NCBI RefSeq assembly: GCF_003046625.1
Contig: NZ_QAAD01000009.1
Coordinates: forward strand, 62,001 to 126,000
Direction: 5' to 3'
Source: Mangrovibacterium marinum
GTDB taxonomy: Bacteria; Bacteroidota; Bacteroidia; Bacteroidales; Prolixibacteraceae
Length of the DNA stretch: 64,000 nucleotides
In this document: piece after piece, positions 34,801 through 42,275 of the stretch
How positions within the stretch are numbered: the first letter of the stretch is position 1
Layout: every line of letters begins with the position of its first letter
Position numbers and translations under genes: made by a program
Notes under the pieces: generated by a model
The model's database searches: none
What the model was told of the DNA's origin: nothing
Seen by the model: only the letters and a program-made list of their open reading frames with translations

Positions 34801-35530
34801 TGCCATGCAGTCGCTCTTTGGCGAGGTGATGTCGGCGCAGGCCGTAAAAACCCCCGATATTCCCAAAGTGCCCGAGTTCGCCAACCTGGTGCTGCTCGAA
34901 AAGGAAAAGTCGCTGATCGGCATCTATCTGTCGGCCCACCCGCTGGACGACTATCGACTGGAGTTCGAAAATTTTGTAAGCCGCGAGTTTACCCTCAAGG
35001 ATTTGAATAATAACATCGACGCGTTAAAAGGCCGCGAGATTACTTTTGCCGGCATGGTCACCGAAGCCTTCGAAACCGTGGGTAAAACCGGTAAACCCTA
35101 CAGCAAGCTCACCCTGGCCGATTACCAGGATTCCTACACCATGTTCTTCTTCGGAAAGGACTATGTGGAGTTTGGGAAGTTCTGTAAGCCCAACATCTTT
35201 ATTATGGTGAAAGGGGTGGTGCAGGAAAGTTTCCGCGGGGGGCTGGAATACCGCGTGCGCCACATCGAAATGCTCGAGGAAGTGCGCAAAAGCCAGGTGA
35301 AGGCCGTTACCGTTGAGGTGGCCGTGCAGTCGGTCACCGAGGAGTTTATCCGCGAGGTTGACCAGCGATGCCGCGAAAATAAAGGTGGTGCGCTGCTGAA
35401 GTTTAATTTGTGGGACACCGAAACAAAATCCGTGGTCAATCTGTTTTCAAGAAACACTCGAATCGAGTTGAATCAGGAATTTGAGACATTTTTACGAAGA
35501 CACGAAAATATCTCCTTCAAAATTAATTAG
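31892..35530 (+). CDS. dnaE: DNA polymerase III alpha subunit
   Basis: The 1212-residue replicative polymerase. The N-terminal PHP domain reads MIPFTHLHVHSQYSILDGAA, LALTDHGMMFG and HDLLICLNTG. The catalytic palm has MPDVDIDFDDDGR near residues 441-453 and VGPGRGSAAGAAVSYC. The fingers and helix-hairpin-helix region follow (AAIKGVGAGAVAEIV), then an OB-fold (EITFAGMVTEAFETVGKTG). This is DnaE1-type, as expected. The ATG at 31892 (MIPFTHLHVH) is preferred over a TTG at 31886. The 41-bp array and a terminator precede it. No proofreading polC-type exonuclease insert is seen. Confidence 0.97.
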   Translation: MIPFTHLHVHSQYSILDGAASIKGLVGKAKNDGMTALALTDHGMMFGIKEFWDTCKKEGLKPILGCETYVASRKISDKSDKVDRSGDHLILLAKNRTGYVNLIKLISVAATDGFYYKPRIDKELLEQHKEGLIVSSSCLGGEVPQHIMNSTFEEAEETVKWYKSVFGADYYLELQRHNSELPEMNEQVYKYQVMVNERVLELSKKYDVKVICTNDVHFINKEDADAHDLLICLNTGKDYDDPNRMRYTKQEWFKTQAEMNELFADVPEALQNTQEIVDKVEVYELNSSPIMPPFPIPEEFGTMEHYLETFNEAAILEEFGEKSVERNGGYEKTLRVKLESDYLQHLTYEGAYVRYGNPLPKDVKDRIDFELDTIKTMGFPGYFLIVQDFIGAARDMGVLVGPGRGSAAGAAVSYCVGITNIDPIKYDLLFERFLNPDRISMPDVDIDFDDDGRQMVLDWVTDKYGQDKVAHICTFGTMATKLAIRDVARVLKLPLPDADRLAKLVPEAPKMSFAKAYKESPELAAERDSDDPLVRDTLKYAGTLEGSVRQTGVHACGILISRDPLTDHIPIMPTKEEHLFTTQYDGRFVEAIGLLKMDFLGLKTLSIIKECLENIRLSKGIVIDIDKIPMDDAKTFELFSHGDTTAIFQFESPGMKKHLRNLKPNRFEDLVAMNALYRPGPMEYIPDYIERKHGRKKVEYDHPMMEKYLSDTYGITVFQEQVMLLSRHLGGFTRGDSDSLRKAMGKKIIAMMDKLKVKFVEGCKANPDFVEGCKQIGKENEIEKLINKIWKDWEAFASYAFNKSHSVCYAYIAYQTGYLKAHYPAEFMAANMSRNLSNIVDITKLMEESKRMGINVFGPDVNESFQKFTVNKNGDVRFGMAAIKGVGAGAVAEIVKARDKGPFNNIFDFVERVNLQSVNKKNIEGLASAGAFDSFGMKRSQFFASAEENDAPFIEKLIKYGHQIQSESNNAMQSLFGEVMSAQAVKTPDIPKVPEFANLVLLEKEKSLIGIYLSAHPLDDYRLEFENFVSREFTLKDLNNNIDALKGREITFAGMVTEAFETVGKTGKPYSKLTLADYQDSYTMFFFGKDYVEFGKFCKPNIFIMVKGVVQESFRGGLEYRVRHIEMLEEVRKSQVKAVTVEVAVQSVTEEFIREVDQRCRENKGGALLKFNLWDTETKSVVNLFSRNTRIELNQEFETFLRRHENISFKIN

Positions 35531-35614
35531 TTTTGTGCTGCATTTTCTGAAAAACGGAGAACGGTGAGCACAAGTAGCAAGAACGAATTTTAAAATCAAA
35601 AAAAATATTGAATT

Positions 35615-35932
35615 ATGGCAATCGAAGTAACTGACGCAAATTTCGAAGAATTAGTATTGAAATCAGAAATCCCTGTATTGGTCGATTTCTGGGCCGAATG
35701 GTGTGGTCCTTGCCGCATGGTGGCTCCCGTCGTTGAAGAATTATCGAACGACTACGAAGGAAAAGTATTGGTAACCAAAGTTGATGTAGACAGCAACCCC
35801 AATACAGCTATGCAGTTTGGCATTCGCAACATCCCCACCATCCTTTTCATTAAAGGTGGCGAAGTGGTTGACAAGCATGTAGGTGCTGCGCCAAAATCGA
35901 GCCTGGCCGCTAAAATCGATGCTATTCTGTAA
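35615..35932 (+). CDS. trxA: Thioredoxin
   Basis: A 105-residue classic thioredoxin. The active site WCGPC is at residues 29-33 (FWAEWCGPCRMVAPVVEE). The cis-proline segment is RNIPTILFIKGGEV, and the C-terminal helix KSSLAAKIDAIL closes the fold. No signal peptide, so it is cytoplasmic and would serve ribonucleotide reductase, peroxiredoxins and similar clients. It has its own terminator at 35956. Confidence 0.97.
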   Translation: MAIEVTDANFEELVLKSEIPVLVDFWAEWCGPCRMVAPVVEELSNDYEGKVLVTKVDVDSNPNTAMQFGIRNIPTILFIKGGEVVDKHVGAAPKSSLAAKIDAIL

Positions 35933-35955
35933 GACTAACGATAAAAGCAATCGGG

Positions 35956-35985
35956 AAAAGGCGTGAAGAAATTCATGCCTTTTTT
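35956..35985 (+). terminator. Terminator of trxA
   Basis: AAAAGGCGTGAA pairs with TTCATGCCTTTT (one G-T pair), loop GAAA, followed by T. It ends only 14 bases before the next promoter's -33 element. Confidence 0.88.
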
Positions 35986-35998
35986 AGTTGTCCCGGGC

Positions 35999-36028
35999 TT
36001 GTGTATCGGCCTCAGTATCCTAAATTTG
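35999..36028 (+). promoter_or_regulatory. Promoter of the DUF58 gene (near-leaderless)
   Basis: TTG at 35999 and TAAATTTG at 36021-36028 with 19 bases between is a full consensus promoter. The ATG at 36034 lies only five bases after the -7 box, so the transcript would start at or next to the start codon. Confidence 0.7.
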
Positions 36029-36033
36029 TAGGT

Positions 36034-36963
36034 ATGAACAACCTGTTTGACATTCAGCAATTTCAGCAGTTCGATAATTTGGAACTGATTGCCCGCGAGG
36101 TGGTCGAAGGGTTTATAACGGGCCTTCACCGCAGCCCCTTCCACGGCTTTTCGGTCGAGTTTGCCGAGCACCGCCAGTATAACCAGGGCGAATCGACCAA
36201 GCATATCGACTGGAAGCTTTTCGCGCGGTCGGACCGTTTGTATGTCAAACAATACGAAGAAGAAACCAACCTGCGTTGTCAGCTGGTCATCGACACCTCT
36301 TCGTCGATGCTGTTTCCCTTTAACAGTGGCAAAGAAAAGCGGATGAATAAGCTGGCCTTCTCGGTTTACTGCTCGGCAGCCTTGATTTATCTAATGCGCA
36401 AACAGCGCGATGCGGTAGGCTTGTCGCTCTTTTCCGATTTCATTGAGTTTCACTCCGAAAACCGCTTATCATCCGTGCATGCCGAATTGCTTTACGGCAA
36501 GCTGGCAGGCTTACTTTCGGCCGGAAAGGACGACTTAAACAAAACAACCAATACGGTGTCGGCCCTGCATCAGATTGCCGAGCAGGTGCATAAACGTTCG
36601 TTTGTGGTTATCTTCAGCGATATGCTCGACGAGCATGCCGACGATGAGCTGTTCTCAGCTTTGCAGCATCTGCGCTATAATAAGCACGAAGTGATTTTGT
36701 TTCATGTCACCGATCACAAGCAGGAGCGGGAACTCGACTTTGTCAATCGTCCCTATCGCTTTGTCGACCTGGAAACCGGCCAGCATCTGCGTTTCTCGCC
36801 CGGCGAGTTGAAAAAACGCTATCGCGAAGCAGTAAAAGCTTATTTCGAAGAGCTCAAAATAAAGTGCGGCCAGTACCAGATTGACTTGGTTGAAGCCGAT
36901 ATTCACCAAAATTTTTCCGAGGTGCTGATGCAGTTTCTGCTCAAACGAAAACGCCTGTTTTAA
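36034..36963 (+). CDS. DUF58 domain-containing (vWA-like) protein
   Basis: A 309-residue protein of the DUF58 family. The signature is FHGFSVEFAEHRQYNQGESTKHIDWKLFARSDRLYVKQ, which contains the family's DWK motif (given in two parts here: FHGFSVEFAEHRQYN and STKHIDWKLFARSD). A metal-ion-dependent adhesion site follows in VIDTSSSMLFP, as in von Willebrand A domains. DUF58 genes usually sit with MoxR ATPases and other vWA genes in stress or metal-chaperone clusters. Here no MoxR gene is near, so it is a lone member. The ATG at 36034 follows directly after a promoter -7 box. The stop overlaps the stop of the convergent gene. Confidence 0.88.
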   Translation: MNNLFDIQQFQQFDNLELIAREVVEGFITGLHRSPFHGFSVEFAEHRQYNQGESTKHIDWKLFARSDRLYVKQYEEETNLRCQLVIDTSSSMLFPFNSGKEKRMNKLAFSVYCSAALIYLMRKQRDAVGLSLFSDFIEFHSENRLSSVHAELLYGKLAGLLSAGKDDLNKTTNTVSALHQIAEQVHKRSFVVIFSDMLDEHADDELFSALQHLRYNKHEVILFHVTDHKQERELDFVNRPYRFVDLETGQHLRFSPGELKKRYREAVKAYFEELKIKCGQYQIDLVEADIHQNFSEVLMQFLLKRKRLF

Positions 36964-38096
36964 TCTTTCTTGTTCGGGATCAAGGTGCAGCTCACCGGGT
37001 AATGATCCGAAAAATCAACATGATCAATCTGAAAGTTATAGGCCTCAAAGTCGGGGCTGTGCAGAATATAGTCGATCCGGAACGAGGGAAGGCGCCCGAG
37101 GTAGGTGTTTCCGATTCCGGCTCCCGACTCAACAAAGGCATCTTTCAGTTCGCCGCGCACGGTATGGTAGGTGTACGACACCGGCGTATCGTTAAAGTCG
37201 CCGCACACTAAAACGGGGTAGGGCGAGGCATCAATCTGGCGCCGCAATTCTTCGGCTTGCTCGGCTCGTTTAATGAACGCCTTTTTCAACTTCGAACCAA
37301 ACAACCGGAATTCTTTCATATTGTTATCCTGCTTGTTAATTGAAATGGAATCCAGTGAGCTGATGTCTTCCTGCGTAAAGCGGTAACTCTCCAGATGGCA
37401 GTTAAAAACGCGCAGCGTATCGCTCGGTGTCACCACATCGGTGATGATGATCATGTTGCCGGTATGCTCAAAATGCACTTCGTCCTTGTGGATGATTGGG
37501 AATTTAGTCAGGGTTACCGGCCCGTGAACGCGCCCCGCATCGGCTTTGGTTGGTAAGCCTTTCAGATCGAACTGCTTGTTAAAGCCGGCATAGCCCTTCT
37601 TATTTAAAAAGCTCATCTCCTGAAAACAAAGAATGTCGGGCTTTTTCGTTTTCAGATGATCCAGAATGGTTTGGGCATTCTGTGTAGCATCTTTGTATTT
37701 GTATCCTTTTGCGGCAAACGCTTTTACGTTGTAGCTGCAAACCACAATGCCTTTGTCGGTGCTTTCCTTTGGGGCAAACTGAAAGTAGTTTTGAAGGTGA
37801 GTGTAGCCGAGGCCAACACAAACGATGGAGACCAAGGCCCATTTGGGAGCAGCGAAAAGCCAGTATAGAATGAAAAGAATATTGAGCAGCAAAATGTACG
37901 GATAGGCCAGCCCAACCAAGGCCGGAACCCAGAAAACAACCGGGCTAACCCATACCGACAGGTAAATGAAAAGCAGTGTTAAAGCTGCTATGATGTTGAA
38001 AAAAAGGAGTATGTTTCTGAAAAATCGTTTCAATACAGAACGGTTTAATTGTGTTTCGTTGCTAAAGATAGAAAACCCAAAGCATCCGCCAATCAT
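36960..38096 (-). CDS. Membrane-anchored endonuclease/exonuclease/phosphatase-family protein
   Basis: A 378-residue protein. The N-terminal 110 residues contain about three membrane segments (ILLFFNIIAALTLLFIYL, VFWVPALVGLAYPYILLL, WALVSIVCVGLGY). The rest is the EEP fold: VVCSYNVKAF (metal Asn), ILCFQEMSF (catalytic Glu), VLVCGDFNDTPVSYTYH (Asp-x-Asn) and FSDHYPVSC (Asp-His). It is probably a membrane-bound phosphodiesterase facing the periplasm. The substrate (nucleic acid, lipid or phosphosugar) is not known. The stop codon overlaps that of DUF58 by 4 bases on the other strand. Confidence 0.85.
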   Translation of the reverse strand: MIGGCFGFSIFSNETQLNRSVLKRFFRNILLFFNIIAALTLLFIYLSVWVSPVVFWVPALVGLAYPYILLLNILFILYWLFAAPKWALVSIVCVGLGYTHLQNYFQFAPKESTDKGIVVCSYNVKAFAAKGYKYKDATQNAQTILDHLKTKKPDILCFQEMSFLNKKGYAGFNKQFDLKGLPTKADAGRVHGPVTLTKFPIIHKDEVHFEHTGNMIIITDVVTPSDTLRVFNCHLESYRFTQEDISSLDSISINKQDNNMKEFRLFGSKLKKAFIKRAEQAEELRRQIDASPYPVLVCGDFNDTPVSYTYHTVRGELKDAFVESGAGIGNTYLGRLPSFRIDYILHSPDFEAYNFQIDHVDFSDHYPVSCTLIPNKKD

Positions 38097-38128
38097 GGCC
38101 GGCTTTAAGCTGTCAAAATTCTTGTAAT

Positions 38129-38998
38129 TTAATTCCCTGTCGACATTTTGGACTCAATCAGGCGTCCTTTCACCATGCGGTCTTTGCCGTTTAAATCCTT
38201 CCGCAGAATAATGTCGGTAAAGCCAAATTGGTGCAGGAGCTCGCAGCATTCCTTTCCAAACGCTTCGTTAATCTCCCAATAAATCAAACCGCCAGGAACC
38301 AGGTTCGTTTGGGCGAAGCGAGCCAATGCTTCGTAAAACAGCAATGGTTGTTCGTTCTCGACAAACAGCGCATGGTGGGGCTCAAAGTCGAGCACATTGG
38401 CGTGCATTAGTTCTTTTTCCGAAAGACGGATGTAAGGCGGGTTGCTGACTAAAATGTCGATCTGGTGATCTAAACTTGTTTGCGTCGAGCTCAGGATGTC
38501 CATTTCGAAAAAATACACCTCAGCCTGGTTTTGCTCGGCATTTTTGTGTGCTATCGCAAGCGCATGGGCAGAGATGTCGCAGGCGGAAACGATGGCCTCG
38601 GGAAGGTTTTTTTTGAGGGCAACAGGAATGCAGCCGCTGCCGGTGCCGGCATCCATGATGCGTGTCCCTGCATGGGGCCGATCCTTAATGATCCAGTCGA
38701 CCAGTTCTTCGGTCTCGGGCCGCGGAATCAGCACATGCTCCGAAACCTGAAATGTCAGATCATAGAAATCGGCTTCTCCGAAAATGTATTGGATTGGCTC
38801 GTGTCTTTTAAGACGTGCTACAATGTCGATAATCTTCTCTCGGTCGTCGTTGCTGAGCTGATCGTCTTTTTTTAAGATCAGATCGCTTAGCGAATAGCTT
38901 TTGAGCCAGGAAAAGATCAGGCGGATAAAACTTTCGACTTCTTCGGGGGGGTAGTTATCCCGTAATTCCTGACGAATATATTGTAGGCTTGCTTGCAT
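38129..38998 (-). CDS. prmC: Release factor glutamine methyltransferase
   Basis: A 289-residue enzyme that N5-methylates the Gln of the GGQ motif in RF1 and RF2, both of which are encoded in this window. The N-terminal helical domain includes EPIQYIFGEADFYDLTF and HVLIPRPETEELVDW. The methyltransferase core has MDAGTGSGCIPVALKK and the substrate-Gln motif LVSNPPYIR. The ATG at 38998 (MQASLQY) is chosen over 39034 because a strong minus-strand TAAATTTG box at 39014-39021 lies between them. It is divergent from ribD with overlapping promoters. Confidence 0.94.
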   Translation of the reverse strand: MQASLQYIRQELRDNYPPEEVESFIRLIFSWLKSYSLSDLILKKDDQLSNDDREKIIDIVARLKRHEPIQYIFGEADFYDLTFQVSEHVLIPRPETEELVDWIIKDRPHAGTRIMDAGTGSGCIPVALKKNLPEAIVSACDISAHALAIAHKNAEQNQAEVYFFEMDILSSTQTSLDHQIDILVSNPPYIRLSEKELMHANVLDFEPHHALFVENEQPLLFYEALARFAQTNLVPGGLIYWEINEAFGKECCELLHQFGFTDIILRKDLNGKDRMVKGRLIESKMSTGN

Positions 38999-39021
38999 TA
39001 TTTGTATTTTTGGCAAATTTA
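38981..39021. promoter_or_regulatory. Face-to-face promoters of ribD and prmC
   Basis: For ribD (plus), TTG at 38981 and TATTTTTG at 39005-39012. For prmC (minus), TAAATTTG at 39021-39014. The two -7 boxes are one base apart and point at each other, so the two polymerases should compete for the same DNA. Confidence 0.55.
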
Positions 39022-39035
39022 AGTTTTTCTGCATT

Positions 39036-40088
39036 GTGACTCAAGCTGAAATCTATATGAATCGTTGCATCGAACTTGCCCGGCTGGGCAGGGGCGAGGT
39101 TGCTCCCAACCCCATGGTGGGGGCTGTTGTTGTTCATGAGGGGAAAATCATTGGCGAAGGTTACCATCGTCAGTGTGGTGGTCCGCATGCCGAAGTACAT
39201 GCCATCAATGCGGTGAAAAACAAGGAACTGCTCAGGGAATCGACGATTTATGTCAGTCTGGAGCCCTGTGCTCACTACGGCAAAACACCCCCCTGTTCCG
39301 ATTTAATTATTGCCAGCGGTATCCCGCATGTGGTGGTGGGCTCGGTTGATCCCTTTGCCAAAGTTGCCGGTAAGGGCATTGAAAAAATGTTGAAGGCAGG
39401 GATCAAGGTCGATGTTGGCGTGTTAAATGAAGCTTGCCTGGAGCTGAATAAGCGTTTTTTTACCTTTCATCAAAAAAAGCGTCCCTTCATCTATCTGAAG
39501 TGGGCCCAAACCCTGGATGGCTACCTGGATATCGACCGCTCTCATCCTGAGTTTGGCCAGCCTACCTGGATTAGCAATGAGCTGTCGCGGCGCATGGTGC
39601 ACAAACAACGCACCGAGGTGGATGCCATTTTAATCGGAACCAACACGGCCTGGAAAGATAACCCATCCCTAACCGTTCGCGAGTGGAGTGGTCGCCAGCC
39701 CGTGCGCCTGGTGCTGGATCGCATGAATCGGCTGCCCGCTGCTATTCACCTGAAAGACCAAACCTGCCGCACTGTTGTATTTACCGGGAAGCCTGTCGAG
39801 TCGTCGGAGCTAACGGAGTATGTGGTGCTGGATTACGCCAGAAATATTGTCCCTCAAATTCTGAATTGGCTTTATGAACAGAATTTGCAGTCGCTGGTGG
39901 TGGAAGGCGGTCGTCAGCTACTGCAAGCATTTATCGACCAGGGAATGTGGGACGAGGCGCACCTATACATTGGCCACAGTTGGTTCGGAAGCGGTGTTGC
40001 CGCTCCAAAGCTCAACGCCCTGCCGGTAAAAAGCGAACTGCTGCACGATACACAGTTGCAGGTATTTGTGCAATCAAATCAACCTTAG
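39036..40088 (+). CDS. ribD: Bifunctional riboflavin-synthesis deaminase/reductase
   Basis: A 350-residue enzyme for the second and third steps of riboflavin synthesis. The N-terminal cytidine-deaminase-like domain has the zinc site HAEVHAI and PCAHYGKTPPCSDLII. The C-terminal reductase domain has LKWAQTLDGYLDIDR and LVVEGGRQLLQAFIDQGMWDE. It begins with a GTG start at 39036 (MTQAEIYMNRCIELARLG). Its end overlaps the convergent DUF6146 gene by 4 bases. No FMN riboswitch was seen, because the leader is too short. Confidence 0.95.
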   Translation: MTQAEIYMNRCIELARLGRGEVAPNPMVGAVVVHEGKIIGEGYHRQCGGPHAEVHAINAVKNKELLRESTIYVSLEPCAHYGKTPPCSDLIIASGIPHVVVGSVDPFAKVAGKGIEKMLKAGIKVDVGVLNEACLELNKRFFTFHQKKRPFIYLKWAQTLDGYLDIDRSHPEFGQPTWISNELSRRMVHKQRTEVDAILIGTNTAWKDNPSLTVREWSGRQPVRLVLDRMNRLPAAIHLKDQTCRTVVFTGKPVESSELTEYVVLDYARNIVPQILNWLYEQNLQSLVVEGGRQLLQAFIDQGMWDEAHLYIGHSWFGSGVAAPKLNALPVKSELLHDTQLQVFVQSNQP

Positions 40089-40489
40089 TAGGTTTTTGGC
40101 CCGTCCGGAATGAGTTGAATATCCAACTCGTTTTCAACATACATAAAGTAGTAAAATAGCTTGTGATTCAGCTCAAACCCGTAGTCAATGCCGGGTTGGT
40201 AGTCAATATTCCCTTCAATTACCTGTGCATACCGATGTCCGATATGCTGATAGTTCCAGGCATCGACATAGCGCTGGTTCCAGCCTTCGTAGTAACTCTG
40301 GCTGTGGTATTTCGAGGGAGAATCGTGCAGAAGATACCAACTGTCGAAGCCGGGGTCTAAAACAACCAGTTCGTAGGTTACGGTATCTTCCATATTCTCG
40401 CCCTGACGTGCTTCAATCACCATTTCGCGTTTGTTGGAACAGGCAAAAATGATCAGGAATACGAATCCGATAATTGTTAAATGTTTCAT
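40085..40489 (-). CDS. DUF6146 family lipoprotein
   Basis: A 134-residue lipoprotein with signal MKHLTIIGFVFLIIFAC and lipobox Cys17. The body carries the family's aromatic block YELVVLDPGFDSWYLLHDSP and SYYEGWNQRYVDAWNYQH. The function of DUF6146 is unknown. It is a small envelope protein restricted to Bacteroidota, as far as I recall. It is convergent with ribD, with stops overlapping. Confidence 0.8.
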   Translation of the reverse strand: MKHLTIIGFVFLIIFACSNKREMVIEARQGENMEDTVTYELVVLDPGFDSWYLLHDSPSKYHSQSYYEGWNQRYVDAWNYQHIGHRYAQVIEGNIDYQPGIDYGFELNHKLFYYFMYVENELDIQLIPDGPKTY

Positions 40490-40580
40490 GGTGTCTGCTT
40501 TTTTATCTTCTACGAAATATTAATTCGTTTGTTAATCAATAATAATTTATCGAATTTAGTACAGGAACCAAAAATACCGG

Positions 40581-42047
40581 ATGAACAGTTTGCTTTCATA
40601 TTTAAATGAGAACCTCACAACAGTGCTGAATGCCCTGTATTTACTGACGGTTATTTTTATTGCGATTTTAATTGTGTTGGAAAACCGAAGCCCGCTGAAG
40701 ACGATCAGCTGGGTGTTGGTATTGGTGTTGTTGCCCTTTGCCGGCATCGTTTTCTATTTATTTTTCGGGCAGGAATACCGGAAAAAGAAAATGTTCTCGC
40801 GCAAGGGGCTGAAAGGTCTCGAGCGGCTGCGCAAGATGATTCAGGATCAGTTGGTTAGTATGCCGCAGGCCTTAGGTAGTTTTCCGCCGGAAGTGTTGGC
40901 CAAAAAACACCTGATGAGCTTAATGTTGTCCAATTCCAATGCCTTGTTGACGAGCGATAATGAGCTAACTGTTCTGAAGAACGGAGCGCAAACTTTTCCG
41001 GCTATATTTCAGGCCCTCGAAACAGCCCGGCATCATATTCATATCGAGTTTTACATTATTGAAAACGACATTTTAGGCAACCAGCTGCGCGATCTGTTAA
41101 TTCGGAAAGCCAAAGAAGGCGTGGAGGTGCGCCTGATTTACGACGATGTGGGCAGCTGGGCATTGCCGCGCAAGTACATCGGCTCGCTGAAACAAGCCGG
41201 CGTGAAGATTGACTGTTTCATGAAAGTGCGTTTCCCGCATCTTACCTCCCGGGTGAACTATCGCAATCACCGAAAGATTGTGGTGGTCGATGGGCATACG
41301 GCCTTCGTTGGGGGGCTGAATGTGGCCGACCGATACCTGAACGGAACTCCCCAAATGGGCATTTGGCGCGATACGCATTTAATGGTTCGCGGAGGTGGTG
41401 CGAGCATGCTGCAAGTGATTTTTATGGCCGACTGGTATTTTGTGTCGAAGGAAATATTACAAGGCGAACAATATTTCAGGCCGGTGGTACAAGGCTCTGG
41501 TAAATTGGTGCAGATGGTGGCCAGTGGTCCCGACTCGGACTGGGAGAGCATTGGCCAGGCTTATTTCGCGGCGATTGCCTCGGCTCAGAAACGGGTCTAT
41601 ATTAACACGCCCTACCTGATTCCGACCCCCGAGATTATGAATGCGCTTAAAGTGGCGGCCATGGGAGGAATTGATGTGCGTATTTTAGTTCCTCGCCAGT
41701 CGGATGCGTTGACTCCCAAATGGAGCACCCGTTCGTTTATTGCCGAGCTGCTTGAAACCGGGGTACGGATCTATTTTTACGAAGCAGGATTTTTGCATAG
41801 CAAGTTGATTCTGGTCGACGGGGTTTTTGCTTCAGTCGGAACGGCCAACTTCGACTTCCGGAGTCTGGAAACCAATTTCGAGGTCAACGCGATGATTTAC
41901 GACCCGGAAACTACCGCTGAGTTGGAAGCACAATTTATGGACGACCTAAAGCAGAGCCGCGAGGTTATTGCCGGGGAATGGGAACAACGTCCGCGCCTGG
42001 AAAAAGCCAAAGAATCGTTCGCCCGTTTGTTGAGCCCAATGCTTTAG
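40581..42047 (+). CDS. cls: Cardiolipin synthase
   Basis: A 488-residue phospholipase-D-family enzyme that condenses two phosphatidylglycerols to cardiolipin. Two N-terminal membrane segments (ALYLLTVIFIAILIVLENR, WVLVLVLLPFAGIVFYLFF) form the PLD_N domain. The two HKD motifs are HRKIVVVDGHTAFVGG and HSKLILVDGVFASVGTANFD, both intact. The inner face of the membrane is the expected site. It stands alone, divergent from DUF6146. Confidence 0.95.
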   Translation: MNSLLSYLNENLTTVLNALYLLTVIFIAILIVLENRSPLKTISWVLVLVLLPFAGIVFYLFFGQEYRKKKMFSRKGLKGLERLRKMIQDQLVSMPQALGSFPPEVLAKKHLMSLMLSNSNALLTSDNELTVLKNGAQTFPAIFQALETARHHIHIEFYIIENDILGNQLRDLLIRKAKEGVEVRLIYDDVGSWALPRKYIGSLKQAGVKIDCFMKVRFPHLTSRVNYRNHRKIVVVDGHTAFVGGLNVADRYLNGTPQMGIWRDTHLMVRGGGASMLQVIFMADWYFVSKEILQGEQYFRPVVQGSGKLVQMVASGPDSDWESIGQAYFAAIASAQKRVYINTPYLIPTPEIMNALKVAAMGGIDVRILVPRQSDALTPKWSTRSFIAELLETGVRIYFYEAGFLHSKLILVDGVFASVGTANFDFRSLETNFEVNAMIYDPETTAELEAQFMDDLKQSREVIAGEWEQRPRLEKAKESFARLLSPML

Positions 42048-42275
42048 GGCTGAGCTTTATGCAGACCATCATTTTCTTCGTTAAAAAAAAGAGGGAGCCC
42101 GGATAACAAGTCAAGATTTTGCGTACAATTGTAGGCCCGGTTTAAAGTGGCGATTTGTCGTGTAAAGGCTTGATAAATAAAACTGTAATTTGTGTTTCTG
42201 AGCTTCGGTGTTTCCTGCTTTTCCGGTTTAAACGATTGTTTTCTTTAACTTGTTTTTCTTTTTTGAAATTATAAA
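42048..42275. other. Spacer between cls and the ATP-grasp gene
   Basis: 228 bases without a gene. No recognisable hairpin with T-run was found, so transcription could run on from cls. Confidence 0.4.

Noticed and set aside
31910-34939. 1009-residue open frame antisense to dnaE
   Set aside because: It lies entirely opposite dnaE and has no recognisable family, motif or start signal. It is explained by the codon bias of a long GC-richer gene.
38998-39036. FMN riboswitch before ribD
   Set aside because: The leader is only a few tens of bases, and none of the conserved FMN-aptamer blocks is present.
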